Shown here piece after piece: positions 44,287-53,870 of a stretch of 64,000 nucleotides of DNA. The position numbers were made by a program, and so were the translations under genes. Below the pieces are notes generated by a model that saw only the letters and a list, made by a program, of their open reading frames with translations, did not search any database and was not told the DNA's origin. Position 1 is the first letter of the stretch. Each line of letters starts with the position of its first letter. Location of the stretch: positions 6,465,501-6,529,500 of the forward strand of contig NZ_CP019724.1 in the NCBI RefSeq assembly GCF_002005225.1, read 5' to 3'. The DNA comes from Streptomyces pactum. GTDB lineage: Bacteria; Actinomycetota; Actinomycetes; Streptomycetales; Streptomycetaceae.

Positions 44287-46143
44287 ATGTCCGAAGTGCA
44301 CGAGAGTGCGGAACCGGGCCGCGGCGACGCCCACTTCGCGGTCCTTCCCGACTGCGAGGAGGCGGCCGCCGCGGCCCGCTTCTTCCGCCGACCCGGTACC
44401 CGCGTCCTGGCCCACGCCTCGGGCCGGCCCTGGCTGATCGGCCGTTGGTCCGGCACGGAGATCACCACGGCCCGGGCCGGCCGAACGGCCCTCGCCACCG
44501 TCGGGTGGTGCCCGGCCGACCGACAGCGGCTCGAACGCCAGGCCGCCCGAATGCGCGACCTCACCGAACTCGACGCCCTGGCCCGGTCCCTGCCGGGCAG
44601 TTTCCACCTGGTGGCCACCCACGACGGGCAGCTCAGGATGCAGGGCACCGCCTCCGGGCTGCGGCTGGTCTTCCACGCGCGGATCGGCGGTGTCCACGTG
44701 GCCGCGACCAGCGCGGACCTGCTCGCCACGGCCCTGGGCAGCCGGCCGGACACCGGTCGACTGGCAGTCCGGCTCCTGTGGCCGGTGCCGCATCCGCTGT
44801 ACGAGACCTCGGTCTGGGAGGGAGTCGACGCGGTCTCCCCGGAGGAGGCCCTGATCGTCTCCGCGGACGGACACCGGGTCCGCAGGTCACGCTGGTGGCG
44901 GCCCCCGGAGCCGACCCGCACCCTGGCGCAGGGCGCGCCGGCCGTCCGCGAGGCGCTGGCCGAGGCCGTGGACGTCCGGACCCGGCCGGGCGGCGTGGTG
45001 AGCTGCGACCTGTCCGGCGGACTGGACTCCACCTCCGTCTGCTTCCTGGCCGCCCGCTCCGACGCCTCCGTGGTGGCCGCGACCTGGCCCGGACGGGACC
45101 CCGCGGACACCGACCTGGCCTGGGCCCGGCAGGCGGCGGAGCACCTGCCGAAGGTCGACCACGTGGTCTGGGACGCGGAGGGGTCCGCCCTGGTCTACTC
45201 GGACCTGCTCGGCATCGACGACCTGCTCGACGAGCCGACCATCGGGGTGATGGACCGCTCACGCGTCCTGCAGCACCTGCCGTGGCTGGCCGCACGCGGC
45301 AGCCGGGTGCACCTCACCGGCATCGGCGGCGACCACGTCGCCTGGTGCTCGGAGGCGTACTACCACGGACTGCTGCGTACCCGCCCGCTGTTCGCGATGC
45401 GCCAGTTGCGGGGCTTTCGCGCCCTGTGGAACTGGCCGCTCGGCGCGACGGCGCGTGCCCTCGCCGACTCCCGCGCCTACCCGGACTGGCTGGCGCACTC
45501 CGCCGGCCGGCTGCGCGCCCCCATGCCGGAGACCTCGGTGACCGCGGGTCTCGGCTGGGGGATGTCCCCCCGCCTGTTCCCCTGGATGACCTCCGAGGCG
45601 GAGCGGCTGGCCCGCCGAGCCCTGCTGGACGCGGCCGCGCGGGCCGAGCCGCTGCACGCGGACCGGGGCCTGCACACCGACCTGGAGCTGATCCGCACCT
45701 GCACGCGCATCATCCGCCAGTGGGAGCGGATGGCGGCCCGGGCGGGACTCCCGATGGCGTCGCCGTACCTGGACGACCGCGTGATCGAGGCCTGCCTCGC
45801 GGTGCGGCCGGACGAGCGCGTCACGCCGTGGCGGTACAAACCGCTGCTCACCGAGGCGATGCGCGGTGTCGTCCCGGAGGAGTGCCTGCGGCGTGCCAAC
45901 AAGGCCGAGGCGTCGATGGACGCGTCGGACGGACTGCGTCGCCACCGGGGCGACCTGATGACTCTGTGGACCGGTTCCCACCTGGAAGGCCTCGGCCTGG
46001 TGGACGGCGGGGAACTGCGCCGGCTCGCGCAGCGGCCCTCCGCGCCGGGCCTGCGGGACGCGATCCTCTACTCGACCATCGCCTGCGAGGTGTGGCTGCG
46101 CTCCCGGGACCGCGCGGCGCATCCCGGAGCCGCCGTCGGATGA
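44287..46143 (+). CDS. Lasso cyclase (C), asparagine-synthetase-like
   Basis: 618 residues. It activates the core Asp8 side chain by adenylation and closes the macrolactam with Leu1 while the tail is threaded. The N-terminal half is an inactive glutaminase-like domain; the C-terminal synthetase domain has the PP-loop SGGLDST at 243-249, TGIGGDHVAW and the final ATP-site segment RANKAEASMDA. It starts 24 bases after the precursor stop. Confidence 0.95.
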   Translation: MSEVHESAEPGRGDAHFAVLPDCEEAAAAARFFRRPGTRVLAHASGRPWLIGRWSGTEITTARAGRTALATVGWCPADRQRLERQAARMRDLTELDALARSLPGSFHLVATHDGQLRMQGTASGLRLVFHARIGGVHVAATSADLLATALGSRPDTGRLAVRLLWPVPHPLYETSVWEGVDAVSPEEALIVSADGHRVRRSRWWRPPEPTRTLAQGAPAVREALAEAVDVRTRPGGVVSCDLSGGLDSTSVCFLAARSDASVVAATWPGRDPADTDLAWARQAAEHLPKVDHVVWDAEGSALVYSDLLGIDDLLDEPTIGVMDRSRVLQHLPWLAARGSRVHLTGIGGDHVAWCSEAYYHGLLRTRPLFAMRQLRGFRALWNWPLGATARALADSRAYPDWLAHSAGRLRAPMPETSVTAGLGWGMSPRLFPWMTSEAERLARRALLDAAARAEPLHADRGLHTDLELIRTCTRIIRQWERMAARAGLPMASPYLDDRVIEACLAVRPDERVTPWRYKPLLTEAMRGVVPEECLRRANKAEASMDASDGLRRHRGDLMTLWTGSHLEGLGLVDGGELRRLAQRPSAPGLRDAILYSTIACEVWLRSRDRAAHPGAAVG

Positions 46144-46171
46144 CGGACGACAGCAGAAAGGCGCCGACGCC

Positions 46172-46426
46172 ATGACACTCCGATTCGACACCGACGTCGC
46201 CACCGCGGAGACCGAGTACGGAACCGTGCTCCTCGACCAGCGCAGCGGTGAGTACTGGGAACTCAACCCCACGGGCGCGCTGGTGGTGAGAACCCTCCTG
46301 GACGGCGGCGACGAGGCCGCCGCCGTCACGGCGCTCGTCGCGCGGTTCGAGATCGACCGCGACCGCGCGGAGCAGGACGTGACGGCACTGGTGGGCGACC
46401 TCCGGGCCGCGGGGCTGGTCTCATGA
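46172..46426 (+). CDS. Lasso leader-recognition protein (B1, RRE/PqqD-like)
   Basis: 84 residues of the PqqD-like RiPP recognition element: VLLDQRSGEYWELNPTGALVVRTLLDG, then helices ending DLRAAGLVS. It binds the YxxP leader motif and presents the precursor to the peptidase B2 and cyclase C. Coupled to B2 by an ATGA overlap. Confidence 0.94.
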   Translation: MTLRFDTDVATAETEYGTVLLDQRSGEYWELNPTGALVVRTLLDGGDEAAAVTALVARFEIDRDRAEQDVTALVGDLRAAGLVS

Positions 46427-46857
46427 CCACGCCCAGCGCCCTGGACCGGCCCACCGGAGTCCCCCTCGCCCGGCGGCTTGCCGCCCGCCTCGTCCTCGTC
46501 CCCGCGCTGGCCCTGTCGTTCCTGCCGCCGCGGCACATCCGCGCCGTACTGGAACGGGTGCGCCGTGGCGCGCGGCCCGCCACCCCGGCACAGGCGGCGG
46601 CGGCCCGGGAGGCGCTGTGCGCGGTGAGCCTGCGCTGCGCCGGGCCGCGGGGCTGTCTGCCGCGGTCGCTGGGGGCAGCCCTGCTGTGCCGGCTGCACGG
46701 CGTCTGGCCCACCTGGTGCACCGGGGTGCGCAAAGTGCCGCCGTTCTCCGCCCACGCCTGGATCGAGGCCGGCGGCCGACCCGTCGGGGAGGGCGTCCCG
46801 GACGACTACTTCGCGCGGTTGGTGACGGTGGCCGCGGTGCGGCGGGCGGGGCCGTGA
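46423..46857 (+). CDS. Lasso leader peptidase (B2, transglutaminase-like)
   Basis: 144 residues. It cleaves the leader before core Leu1. Catalytic Cys78 in GCLPRSL and His111 in SAHAWIE, followed by a Gly/Asp segment (PVGEGVPDDYF), match the B2 Cys-His-Asp protease family. The split B1/B2 organisation is typical of actinobacterial lasso clusters. The stop overlaps the D start (GTGA). Confidence 0.95.
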   Translation: MTTPSALDRPTGVPLARRLAARLVLVPALALSFLPPRHIRAVLERVRRGARPATPAQAAAAREALCAVSLRCAGPRGCLPRSLGAALLCRLHGVWPTWCTGVRKVPPFSAHAWIEAGGRPVGEGVPDDYFARLVTVAAVRRAGP

Positions 46858-48713
46858 GCGACACGGTCGTCGCGGACGACGCCCCGGCCGGCACCGGCCC
46901 GGCAGGCCGCGGGGCGCAGCCTTCCGCGCCGTCCGCGAGTCGGACGACGAGGGGCTCGGTCGCCTCCTTGTTCCGTCTGACGTCCGGTCACCGGCCCGGC
47001 ATCGCCGTGGCGACCGGGCTGACCCTGGCCGCGTCGGCGCTGGGACTCGCCCAGCCGCTCGTCGCCAAGCACGTCGTGGACTCCAGCGTCCGCGGCGAGG
47101 TGCTGTGGCCGTTCCTGCTGCTCCTGTCCGGGCTCTTCGTCGCCGAGGCCGCCGCGGGAGCGACCGGCCGGTTCCTGCTGGACCGCATGGGCGAGGACGT
47201 GATCCGCATGGTGCGTCACGGACTCGTCTCGCGGCTGCTGCGGCTGGAGATGCGGGAGGCGGACCGGCGCCGCCGCGGCGACCTGGTCTCCCGGGTCACC
47301 GCCGACACCACCCTGCTGCGGGACGTCGTGTCACAGGCACTGGTCGACCTCCTCACCGGCTGTCTGGTGTCGGCCGGGGCGCTGCTGCTGATGCTGTGGC
47401 TGGACCCCCTGCTGCTGCTCCTCGTCGTGGTGACGGTCGCCCTCGCCGCGGTCGTCGTCAGCACGCTCCTGAAAGGCATGCGGGCGGCGTCGGAGCAGAT
47501 GCAGTCCTCCGTGGGCACCATCGCCGCGGAACTGGAGCGCGCCCTCGGCGCCCTGCCGGTGGTGCGGGTGTACCGGGCCGAGGAGCGCGAGGCGCGCCGC
47601 ATCGGCGAGCGGGTGGACTCGGCCCACCGGTCGGGCGTCCGGGCGGCGAAACTGGCCGCGGTCATGAGCAGCGCCGTCGAACTCGCGGTCCAGGGCTCCT
47701 TCCTGCTCGTCCTGGTCGTGGGCGGCATGCGGGTCGGGAGCGGGGGAGCGGACTCCCTCGGAGACCTGGTCGCCTTCCTGCTGTACGCGTCGTACCTGGT
47801 CATGCCCTTGTCGTCGGTGTTCCGCGCCATCGGCCTGATCCAGCGCGGCGCGGGTGCCTACCTGCGGATCGACGAAGCCCTCGCCCTTCCCCAGGAACCC
47901 GCGCAGGAGCCCGGCCCGGCGCTCCCCGGCACACCGCCGGCCACCCCGCGGTCCCCGGCCCACGCGCTGGAACTGACCGACATCCGCTTCGCCTACGTCC
48001 CGGACCGGCCGGTCCTGCGCGGGGCGACCTTCACCGTGCCGCACCACGGACTCGTGGCCCTCGTCGGCCGCTCGGGAGCCGGCAAGAGCACTCTCTTCTC
48101 ACTGATCGCGCGCCTCTACGACCCCGACGCCGGGAGCATCCGGTTCGACGGCCGCCCGGCGACGGCCCTGACCCGCCGGCAGTGCCGCGCGGGCATCGCC
48201 CTCGTGGACCAGAACACCCACGTACTGGAGGGCACGCTCCGGGAGAACATCACCTACGCGGTCCCCGACGCCACCGACGACGACATCCTCCGCGTCGTAC
48301 GGCTGACCCGCCTCGAGCACGTGGTGCGGCGGCTGCCCGGGGGGCTGGACGGCAGGCTGGGCGATCAAGGCGGCACGCTCTCCGCGGGAGAACGCCAGCG
48401 CGTCGCCCTGGCCCGTGCCCTGCTCGCCCGTCCGCGGCTGCTCCTGCTCGACGAACACACCTCGCACCTGGACGCCGTCAACGAGACGGCACTCACCCGG
48501 ACGCTGAGCGACGTCACCCGGGACTGCGCGGTCCTCGTCATCGCGCACCGCCTCTCCACGGTGCGGCACGCCGACCGGATCGTCGTCCTCGAAGACGGCC
48601 GCACGGTGGCCTCCGGCCGGCACGACCGGCTTCTCGCCACCAGCGCGGCCTACCGCGAACTGGCCGCCACACACGTCCTGCACGGCCGCGTCCCCGAGAA
48701 CGGCGAGCGGTGA
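46854..48713 (+). CDS. Lasso peptide ABC exporter (D)
   Basis: 619-residue half-transporter exporting the lasso peptide and giving self-immunity. A six-span membrane domain (about 35-330) is followed by an ATPase with Walker A GRSGAGKST, signature LSAGERQR, Walker B LLLLDEHTS and H-loop IAHRLSTV. The GTG start overlapping the B2 stop is chosen; an upstream start in the same frame would overlap B2 deeply. It ends the cluster, which is followed by a large hairpin. Confidence 0.94.
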   Translation: MSDTVVADDAPAGTGPAGRGAQPSAPSASRTTRGSVASLFRLTSGHRPGIAVATGLTLAASALGLAQPLVAKHVVDSSVRGEVLWPFLLLLSGLFVAEAAAGATGRFLLDRMGEDVIRMVRHGLVSRLLRLEMREADRRRRGDLVSRVTADTTLLRDVVSQALVDLLTGCLVSAGALLLMLWLDPLLLLLVVVTVALAAVVVSTLLKGMRAASEQMQSSVGTIAAELERALGALPVVRVYRAEEREARRIGERVDSAHRSGVRAAKLAAVMSSAVELAVQGSFLLVLVVGGMRVGSGGADSLGDLVAFLLYASYLVMPLSSVFRAIGLIQRGAGAYLRIDEALALPQEPAQEPGPALPGTPPATPRSPAHALELTDIRFAYVPDRPVLRGATFTVPHHGLVALVGRSGAGKSTLFSLIARLYDPDAGSIRFDGRPATALTRRQCRAGIALVDQNTHVLEGTLRENITYAVPDATDDDILRVVRLTRLEHVVRRLPGGLDGRLGDQGGTLSAGERQRVALARALLARPRLLLLDEHTSHLDAVNETALTRTLSDVTRDCAVLVIAHRLSTVRHADRIVVLEDGRTVASGRHDRLLATSAAYRELAATHVLHGRVPENGER

Positions 48714-48731
48714 TCCACCGAGCCGGCCGGC

Positions 48732-48788
48732 GGCCGCCGCGTCCCCGGGCCGCGACGGCGCGTGCCGCGGCCAGGGGACGCGGCGGCC
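48732..48788. terminator. Large bidirectional hairpin closing the lasso cluster
   Basis: GGCCGCCGCGTCCCC (48732-48746) pairs perfectly over 15 bases with GGGGACGCGGCGGCC (48774-48788), with an inner GGCCGCG/CGCGGCC stem. It separates two converging operons. Confidence 0.85.
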
Positions 48789-48802
48789 CTACCGGGCACT
48801 CC

Positions 48803-49792
48803 TCACGGGAGTACGACGATCTTCCTGCCGACGCCGGAGGCGAACTGCTCCAGTGCCTGCGGATACCGGTCGAGGGGCAGCCGGTCGCTGATGAAGACGT
48901 CCGGGTCGAGGACGCCGTTCGCGAAGAGCTCGGCCGCGCGCTCGTAGCTGTGCAGGACGGCCATGGAGCCCGTGATGGTGATCTCCTGGTTGTAGATGCG
49001 GTACGGGTCGATCTGCACGCGCGTCGCGTAGTCGGCCACGCCGAACTGGAGGAACGTGCCCGCCTTGGCGACCCGCCCCAGGCCGTCCTGGATGGCCGCC
49101 GCGTTGCCCGTCGCGTCGATGACGAGGTCCCAGCCCTGGGGGCGGTCCAGTTCGTCCGGGTTCGCGGCCGACGCGGAGACGCCGAGGGCGCGGGCCGTCT
49201 CCAGGCGGGCCGGGTTGACGTCGACCATGTCGACGCCGGCCGCGCCGGTCCGCTTGGCCAGCTCCAGCATCATCAGGCCCATCGTGCCGGAGCCGTAGAT
49301 CAGGACGTGCGCGCCGAGGCGGGACTGGAGGACGTCGTAGCCGCGGACCGCGCAGGACAGGGGCTCGATCAGGGCGGCGTCCTGGGTGCGGACGTGCTCG
49401 GGGAGCTTCACGCAGTTCGCCACCGGCGCCACCGCGTACTTCGCGGCGCCGCCCGCCGTCGTCACACCGATGGCCGCCCAGCGTTCGCAGAGGTTGTTGT
49501 GGCCGGTGCGGCATTGGCGGCACTCGTAGCAGTAGAGGGAGGGGTCCACCGCGACCTGGTCGCCGAGCGACACCTCCGTGACCTGGGCGCCGACGCCGAC
49601 CACCTCGCCGGCGAACTCGTGGCCCGGCACGATCGGGAGCTTGGGCGCGAACTCGCCCTGGAGGATGTGCAGGTCCGTGCCGCACAGGCCGCAGGCGGCG
49701 ACCTCCACGACGACCTCGCGCGGCCCTGGCGTCGGGTCCGGGACCTCGGTGACGACGGCGCGGCCCACGGACTCGATGACGGCGGCCTTCAT
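48803..49792 (-). CDS. Zinc-dependent medium-chain dehydrogenase (polyol/sorbitol type)
   Basis: 329 residues of the MDR superfamily: catalytic zinc Cys in CGLCGTDLHI, GHEFAGEV, the structural-zinc Cys cluster CYECRQCRTGHNNLC, and the NAD fold YGSGTMGLMMLELAK. It probably oxidises the polyol brought in by the ABC transporter of the same operon (sorbitol, mannitol or arabitol). Its ATG overlaps the permease stop. The substrate is inferred from context only. Confidence 0.88.
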   Translation of the reverse strand: MKAAVIESVGRAVVTEVPDPTPGPREVVVEVAACGLCGTDLHILQGEFAPKLPIVPGHEFAGEVVGVGAQVTEVSLGDQVAVDPSLYCYECRQCRTGHNNLCERWAAIGVTTAGGAAKYAVAPVANCVKLPEHVRTQDAALIEPLSCAVRGYDVLQSRLGAHVLIYGSGTMGLMMLELAKRTGAAGVDMVDVNPARLETARALGVSASAANPDELDRPQGWDLVIDATGNAAAIQDGLGRVAKAGTFLQFGVADYATRVQIDPYRIYNQEITITGSMAVLHSYERAAELFANGVLDPDVFISDRLPLDRYPQALEQFASGVGRKIVVLP

Positions 49793-50682
49793 TTCACGGC
49801 TCCCAACGACAGGCCCTGGACCAGTTTGTCCTGGGCGGCGAACCCCGCGGCGAGCACCGGCAGGGAGATGACGAGCGACGCGGCGCACACCTTGGCCAGG
49901 AAGAGGCCCTGGCTGGTGATGAAGCCGGTCAGGAAGACGGGGGCGGTCTCGGCGACCACGCCCGTCAGCACCCGGGCGAAGAGCAGTTCGTTCCAACTGA
50001 AGATGAAGCAGATGAGCGAGGTCGCGGCGATGCCGGGGAGGGCGATCGGGGCGACCACCCGCGCCAGGATCGTCGGCAGCCTCGCGCCGTCCACCCGGGC
50101 CGCCTCGATGATCGCGACCGGGACCTCGGCCAGGAAGGACTGCATCATCCAGACCGCGATCGGCAGGTTCATCGAGGTGTAGAGGAGGACCAGCAGCCAG
50201 ATGTTGTCCAGCATGTCCGTGTTCTTGGCGAACAGGTAGATCGGCAGCAGGCCCGCCACCACCGGCAGCATCTTGGTGGAGAGGAAGAAGAACAGGACGT
50301 CCGTCCACTTCTTCACCGGGCGGATGGACAGGGCGTACGCGGCGGGCAGGGCCAGGACCAGGACGAAGAGGGTCGAGGCGATGGACGCCACCGCCGAGTT
50401 GATCAGCGCCGGCCAGGGGCTCGCGCCACCGCCCGCGCCGAAGAACTCGCGGTAGCCGTCCAGGGTGAGGGAGGCCGCGAAGGACGGCGGGTTGGTGGCC
50501 GCGTCCTCCTCCGAGTGGAAGGAGGTCAGCGCCATCCACGCGATCGGCAGGAAGAAGACGATGCCGGCCAGCCAGGCCACCAGGCCCAGTCCGGCCCCCG
50601 CCTTGCGGCGGGCTCGTGCGGGCTTGGCGCCGGTGGTGCCGGTGGTGGCGGTGGTGGCGGGTCGTACGGCGGTGGCACTCAT
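49789..50682 (-). CDS. Polyol ABC transporter permease (MalG/SmoG type)
   Basis: 297 residues with six spans and the EAA loop PVAIIEAARVDGARLPTILARVV. A Thr/Ala-rich cytoplasmic N-terminus precedes the first span. It overlaps the upstream permease and downstream dehydrogenase by ATGA junctions. It is a subunit of a carbohydrate importer related to mannitol/sorbitol systems. Confidence 0.92.
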   Translation of the reverse strand: MSATAVRPATTATTGTTGAKPARARRKAGAGLGLVAWLAGIVFFLPIAWMALTSFHSEEDAATNPPSFAASLTLDGYREFFGAGGGASPWPALINSAVASIASTLFVLVLALPAAYALSIRPVKKWTDVLFFFLSTKMLPVVAGLLPIYLFAKNTDMLDNIWLLVLLYTSMNLPIAVWMMQSFLAEVPVAIIEAARVDGARLPTILARVVAPIALPGIAATSLICFIFSWNELLFARVLTGVVAETAPVFLTGFITSQGLFLAKVCAASLVISLPVLAAGFAAQDKLVQGLSLGAVK

Positions 50683-51623
50683 GCGCGGCCAACCTCCTCG
50701 CGGAACAGGGACGACACCACGCGCAGCGCGAAGGTGGCGATGATGATCGAGCCGATGACCACCAGGACGCCCGCGGCCGAGGCGAGGCCGTTCTCGTGGG
50801 CCTGGTAGAAGCTCTGGTAGACGGTGTAGGGCAGGTTGGCCGTGCCCAGGCCGCCGGACGTGATCGTGAAGACCGCGTCGAAGTTCTGGACGATGTAGAT
50901 CGAGCCGAGCAGGGCGCCGAGTTCCAGGTAGCGGCGCAGGTGGGGGAGGGTGAGGTGGACGAAGATCTGCCAGTCGCTCGCGCCGTCCACCCGGGCGGCC
51001 TCGATCTGCTGCTGGTCCCGGCTCTGCAGCCCGGCCAGCAGGATGAGCATCATGAAGGGCGTCCACTGCCACACCAGTGAGGCCTCGACCGCGAGCAGCG
51101 GGGTGTTGGATATCCAGTCCGGCTGCGGGCCGCCGACGTAGTGCAACAGGCCGTTGAGCAGGCCGTACTCGGGGTTGTAGAGGACGTGCTTCCACAGGAG
51201 CGCCGCCGCCACCGGGACCACCAGGAACGGGGCGATCAGCAGGGTGCGCACCACGCCCCGGCCCTTGAACCTGCGGTCCAGCAGCAGGGCGAGTGCCAGG
51301 CCGAGGACCAGGCTGGCCAGGACCACCCCCACCGTCAGCAGGATCGTCGTCCACACCGACTTGCGCAGGGCCGGGTCGGACAGGACGTCGCCGTAGTTGC
51401 CGAATCCGGTGAAGTGCCGGGCGTCCGGGTAGAGGGCGTTCCAGTCGAAGAAGGAGATCACCAGGGTCGCCACGAAGGGGAGCTGGGTGACCACGATCAT
51501 GAAGATCAGGGCGGGGAGGAGGGGGGCCCGGGTGGCCCAGCCCTTCAGCCGGGAGGACGGCGGGCGGACGGTGGGGCGGGTGTGATCGGGTGCGGCCGAG
51601 GGGGCCGTTGTGGTGGCGGTCAT
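50679..51623 (-). CDS. Polyol ABC transporter permease (MalF/SmoF type)
   Basis: 314 residues, about six spans; EAA loop QQIEAARVDGASDWQIFVHLTLP. LIFMIVVTQLPFVATLVISFFDWN at the first span is typical of sorbitol/mannitol permeases. Coupled to the binding-protein stop and to the second permease start. Confidence 0.92.
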   Translation of the reverse strand: MTATTTAPSAAPDHTRPTVRPPSSRLKGWATRAPLLPALIFMIVVTQLPFVATLVISFFDWNALYPDARHFTGFGNYGDVLSDPALRKSVWTTILLTVGVVLASLVLGLALALLLDRRFKGRGVVRTLLIAPFLVVPVAAALLWKHVLYNPEYGLLNGLLHYVGGPQPDWISNTPLLAVEASLVWQWTPFMMLILLAGLQSRDQQQIEAARVDGASDWQIFVHLTLPHLRRYLELGALLGSIYIVQNFDAVFTITSGGLGTANLPYTVYQSFYQAHENGLASAAGVLVVIGSIIIATFALRVVSSLFREEVGRA

Positions 51624-52990
51624 CGTCCCTCGTACTCCTCGGAGATCTTCTCGGCGAGCTGCTGGGACTTCTTCAGGGCCTCCTCGACGGACTGACGTCC
51701 GGCGATGGCCGCGCTGATCTCCTGGGAGACCTTGGTGCCGAGGTCGGTGAACTCGGGGATGCCGACGAACTGGATGCCGGGCGCGGGGCGCGGCTGCACG
51801 CCCGGATCACCGGGCCTGGCGCCCTCGATGGCCTCCCGGGTCATCTCCTGGAAGGCGGCGGCCTCTTCGCGGTAGGCCGGGTTCTCGTACGTCGACGCGC
51901 GCTTGCCGGCCGGCACGTTGGACCAGCCGATCTCGTCGCCGACGAGCTGCTCGTACTCCTTGCTGGACGCCCAGGAGACGAACTCCCACGCCTTGTCGGC
52001 GTTGCGGGAGGCCTTCTGGATGCCCCAGGCCCAGGTGTAGAGCCAGCCGGAGGACTCGGTCTTCTCCACGGGGGCGGGCGCGTAGCCCATCTTGCCCTTG
52101 ACGGGGGAGTTGGCCGACTCCAGGGATCCGGCGGCGGAGGTGGCGTCGTACCACATGGCGACGTTGCCCTGCGTCATGTTGTTCAGGCACTCGGCGAAAC
52201 CTGACTGGGCGGCGCCGGACTGGCCGTGCTCGCGGACGAGGTCGACGTAGAACTTCGTCGCCTTCTGCCACTCGGGGGAGTCCAGTCGCGCCTGCCAGTC
52301 CGTGTCGAACCAGGTGCCGCCGAAGGTGTTCACGACCGTCGTCAGGGGCGCCATCAGCTCGCCCCAGCCGGGCAGGCCGCGCAGGCAGATGCCCTTCATG
52401 TCCGGCTGGGCCCCGTCGAGCTTCTCGGCGAGGTCGGCCACCTGGGTCCAGGTGGGGTGCTCGGGCATCGTCAGGCCCTCTTGGGCGAACACGTCCTTGC
52501 GGTACATCAGGAAGGAGGACTCGCCGTAGAAGGGCTGGCCGTAGAGCTTGCCGTCGTCCCCGGTGAGGGACTCGCGCATCGGCCCCAGGATGTCCTTCTC
52601 GTCGTACGCCGGGTCCTCGGCGACGTAGGAGTCCATCGGCTGCAGCCACTCGTTGCGGGCGTAGATCGGTATCTCGTAGTTGGAGAGGGTGGCGACGTCG
52701 TACTGGCCCGCCTGGTTGGCGAAGTCCTGGCTGATCTTGTCGCGGACGTCGTTCTCCGGCAGGACGGTGAAGTTCACCTTGATGCCGGTCTCTTCGGTGA
52801 AGTGGTCCGCGGTGAGCTTTTGCAGCTCGACCATCTGCGGGTTGTTGACCATCAGGACGTTGATGGCGTTGCCGCCGGACCCGGCGCCGCCCGCCCCGAC
52901 CCAGCAGCCGGAGAGCAGCGGGGCGAGCAGCGTCCCTGCGGCGGCCATGGCGAGCGTGGCTCGCGGCCTCCATCGGCTCTGGGTTCGCAT
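51620..52990 (-). CDS. Polyol ABC transporter substrate-binding lipoprotein
   Basis: 456 residues; lipobox LLSGC near residue 29 after a hydrophobic signal. Family 1 binding protein (VLMVNNPQMVELQKLTADHFTEETGIKVNFTVLPENDVRDKI) of the type found with polyol systems. AGGAG nine bases upstream of the ATG. It is the first gene of the operon; four 10-base direct repeats lie just upstream and may be its operator. No ATPase gene is present, implying a shared one. Confidence 0.92.
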   Translation of the reverse strand: MRTQSRWRPRATLAMAAAGTLLAPLLSGCWVGAGGAGSGGNAINVLMVNNPQMVELQKLTADHFTEETGIKVNFTVLPENDVRDKISQDFANQAGQYDVATLSNYEIPIYARNEWLQPMDSYVAEDPAYDEKDILGPMRESLTGDDGKLYGQPFYGESSFLMYRKDVFAQEGLTMPEHPTWTQVADLAEKLDGAQPDMKGICLRGLPGWGELMAPLTTVVNTFGGTWFDTDWQARLDSPEWQKATKFYVDLVREHGQSGAAQSGFAECLNNMTQGNVAMWYDATSAAGSLESANSPVKGKMGYAPAPVEKTESSGWLYTWAWGIQKASRNADKAWEFVSWASSKEYEQLVGDEIGWSNVPAGKRASTYENPAYREEAAAFQEMTREAIEGARPGDPGVQPRPAPGIQFVGIPEFTDLGTKVSQEISAAIAGRQSVEEALKKSQQLAEKISEEYEGR

Positions 52991-53010
52991 GGATCGCTCC
53001 TGAACATGTG

Positions 53011-53050
53011 GGGAAGTAATGGGGAGTGAAGGGGAGTTATCGGGAGTTAT
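53011..53050 (-). promoter_or_regulatory. Four 10-bp phased direct repeats upstream of the polyol operon
   Basis: GGGAAGTAAT, GGGGAGTGAA, GGGGAGTTAT and CGGGAGTTAT lie head to tail in exact 10-base register, 20 bases before the binding-protein start. One-helical-turn phasing suits a multimeric regulator such as the adjacent DeoR protein. Confidence 0.55.
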
Positions 53051-53099
53051 GGGGCAGGGGTGGGCGCGTGGGTGCCCTCCAGTGACGTGGTTCGGCCCG

Positions 53100-53870
53100 T
53101 CAGACGCGGATGACCTGCGGGCCGAGCAGGGAGTAGCGGTGGGCCTCGGCCGTGGGCAGCAGCGTGCTGGTCACGATCGCCTCCAGGGCGCCGACCTCGG
53201 CGAACCGGCAGAAGCTGACCGCCCCGAACTTGGTGTGCGTGCCCGCGAACACGGTGCGGCGGGCGGCGCGGATCGCCTGGGTCTTGACCTCGCTGACCGC
53301 CGGGTCGGGTGTGGTGAGGCCGTGTTCCCGGGAGATGCCGTTGGCACCGATGTACGCCAGGTCGATGACGAAACCGGCCAGCATCTTGGTCGTCCAGTGG
53401 TCGACGGTGGCGAGCGTGCCCGAGCGGACCCGGCCGCCGAGCAGCAGGACGGAGGTGTCGCCGGCCTCGGCGAGCGCGCCGGCGACCGGCAGGGAGGCGG
53501 TGACCACGGTCAGCGGCCGGTCCCTGGGCAGTGCCTCGGCGATGAGCTGGGGGGTGAAGCCCTCGTCGACGAAGACCGTCTCCGCGTCACCGAGCAGTTC
53601 GGCCGCCGCGGCGGCGATCCGGCGCTTCTCGGGCACCTGGCTGGTGGCGCGGAAGGCGAGCGTGGTCTCGAACCCGGCGCTCTCCACGGGGTAGGCGCCT
53701 CCGTGGGTGCGGCGGACCAGGCCGTGGTCCTCCAGGGCGCGCAGGTCGCGTCGTACGGTCTCCTTGGCGACGCCCAGGTCGGCCGCGAGCGCGGTGACGT
53801 CGACCGAGCCGGTGGCGCGGGCGACCCGCACGATCTCGCGCTGGCGTTCCTCCGCCGTCCTCGTGCCCAT
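53100..53870 (-). CDS. DeoR-family regulator of the polyol operon
   Basis: 256 residues: N-terminal DeoR HTH (RQREIVRVARATGSVDVTALAADLGVAKETVRRDL pattern, with R-T-H-G-G-A after it) and a C-terminal sugar-phosphate-isomerase-like sensor (VFVDEGFT, DLAYIGANGIS, TKFGAVSF). ATG 53870 gives the usual length; a longer frame upstream is less likely. It lies just upstream of and co-directional with the transporter operon and probably represses it. Confidence 0.9.
   Translation of the reverse strand: MGTRTAEERQREIVRVARATGSVDVTALAADLGVAKETVRRDLRALEDHGLVRRTHGGAYPVESAGFETTLAFRATSQVPEKRRIAAAAAELLGDAETVFVDEGFTPQLIAEALPRDRPLTVVTASLPVAGALAEAGDTSVLLLGGRVRSGTLATVDHWTTKMLAGFVIDLAYIGANGISREHGLTTPDPAVSEVKTQAIRAARRTVFAGTHTKFGAVSFCRFAEVGALEAIVTSTLLPTAEAHRYSLLGPQVIRV

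Noticed and set aside
46617..46853. Longer N-terminus for the lasso exporter
   Set aside because: It would overlap almost half of the B2 peptidase gene; the GTG overlapping the B2 stop gives a normal start.
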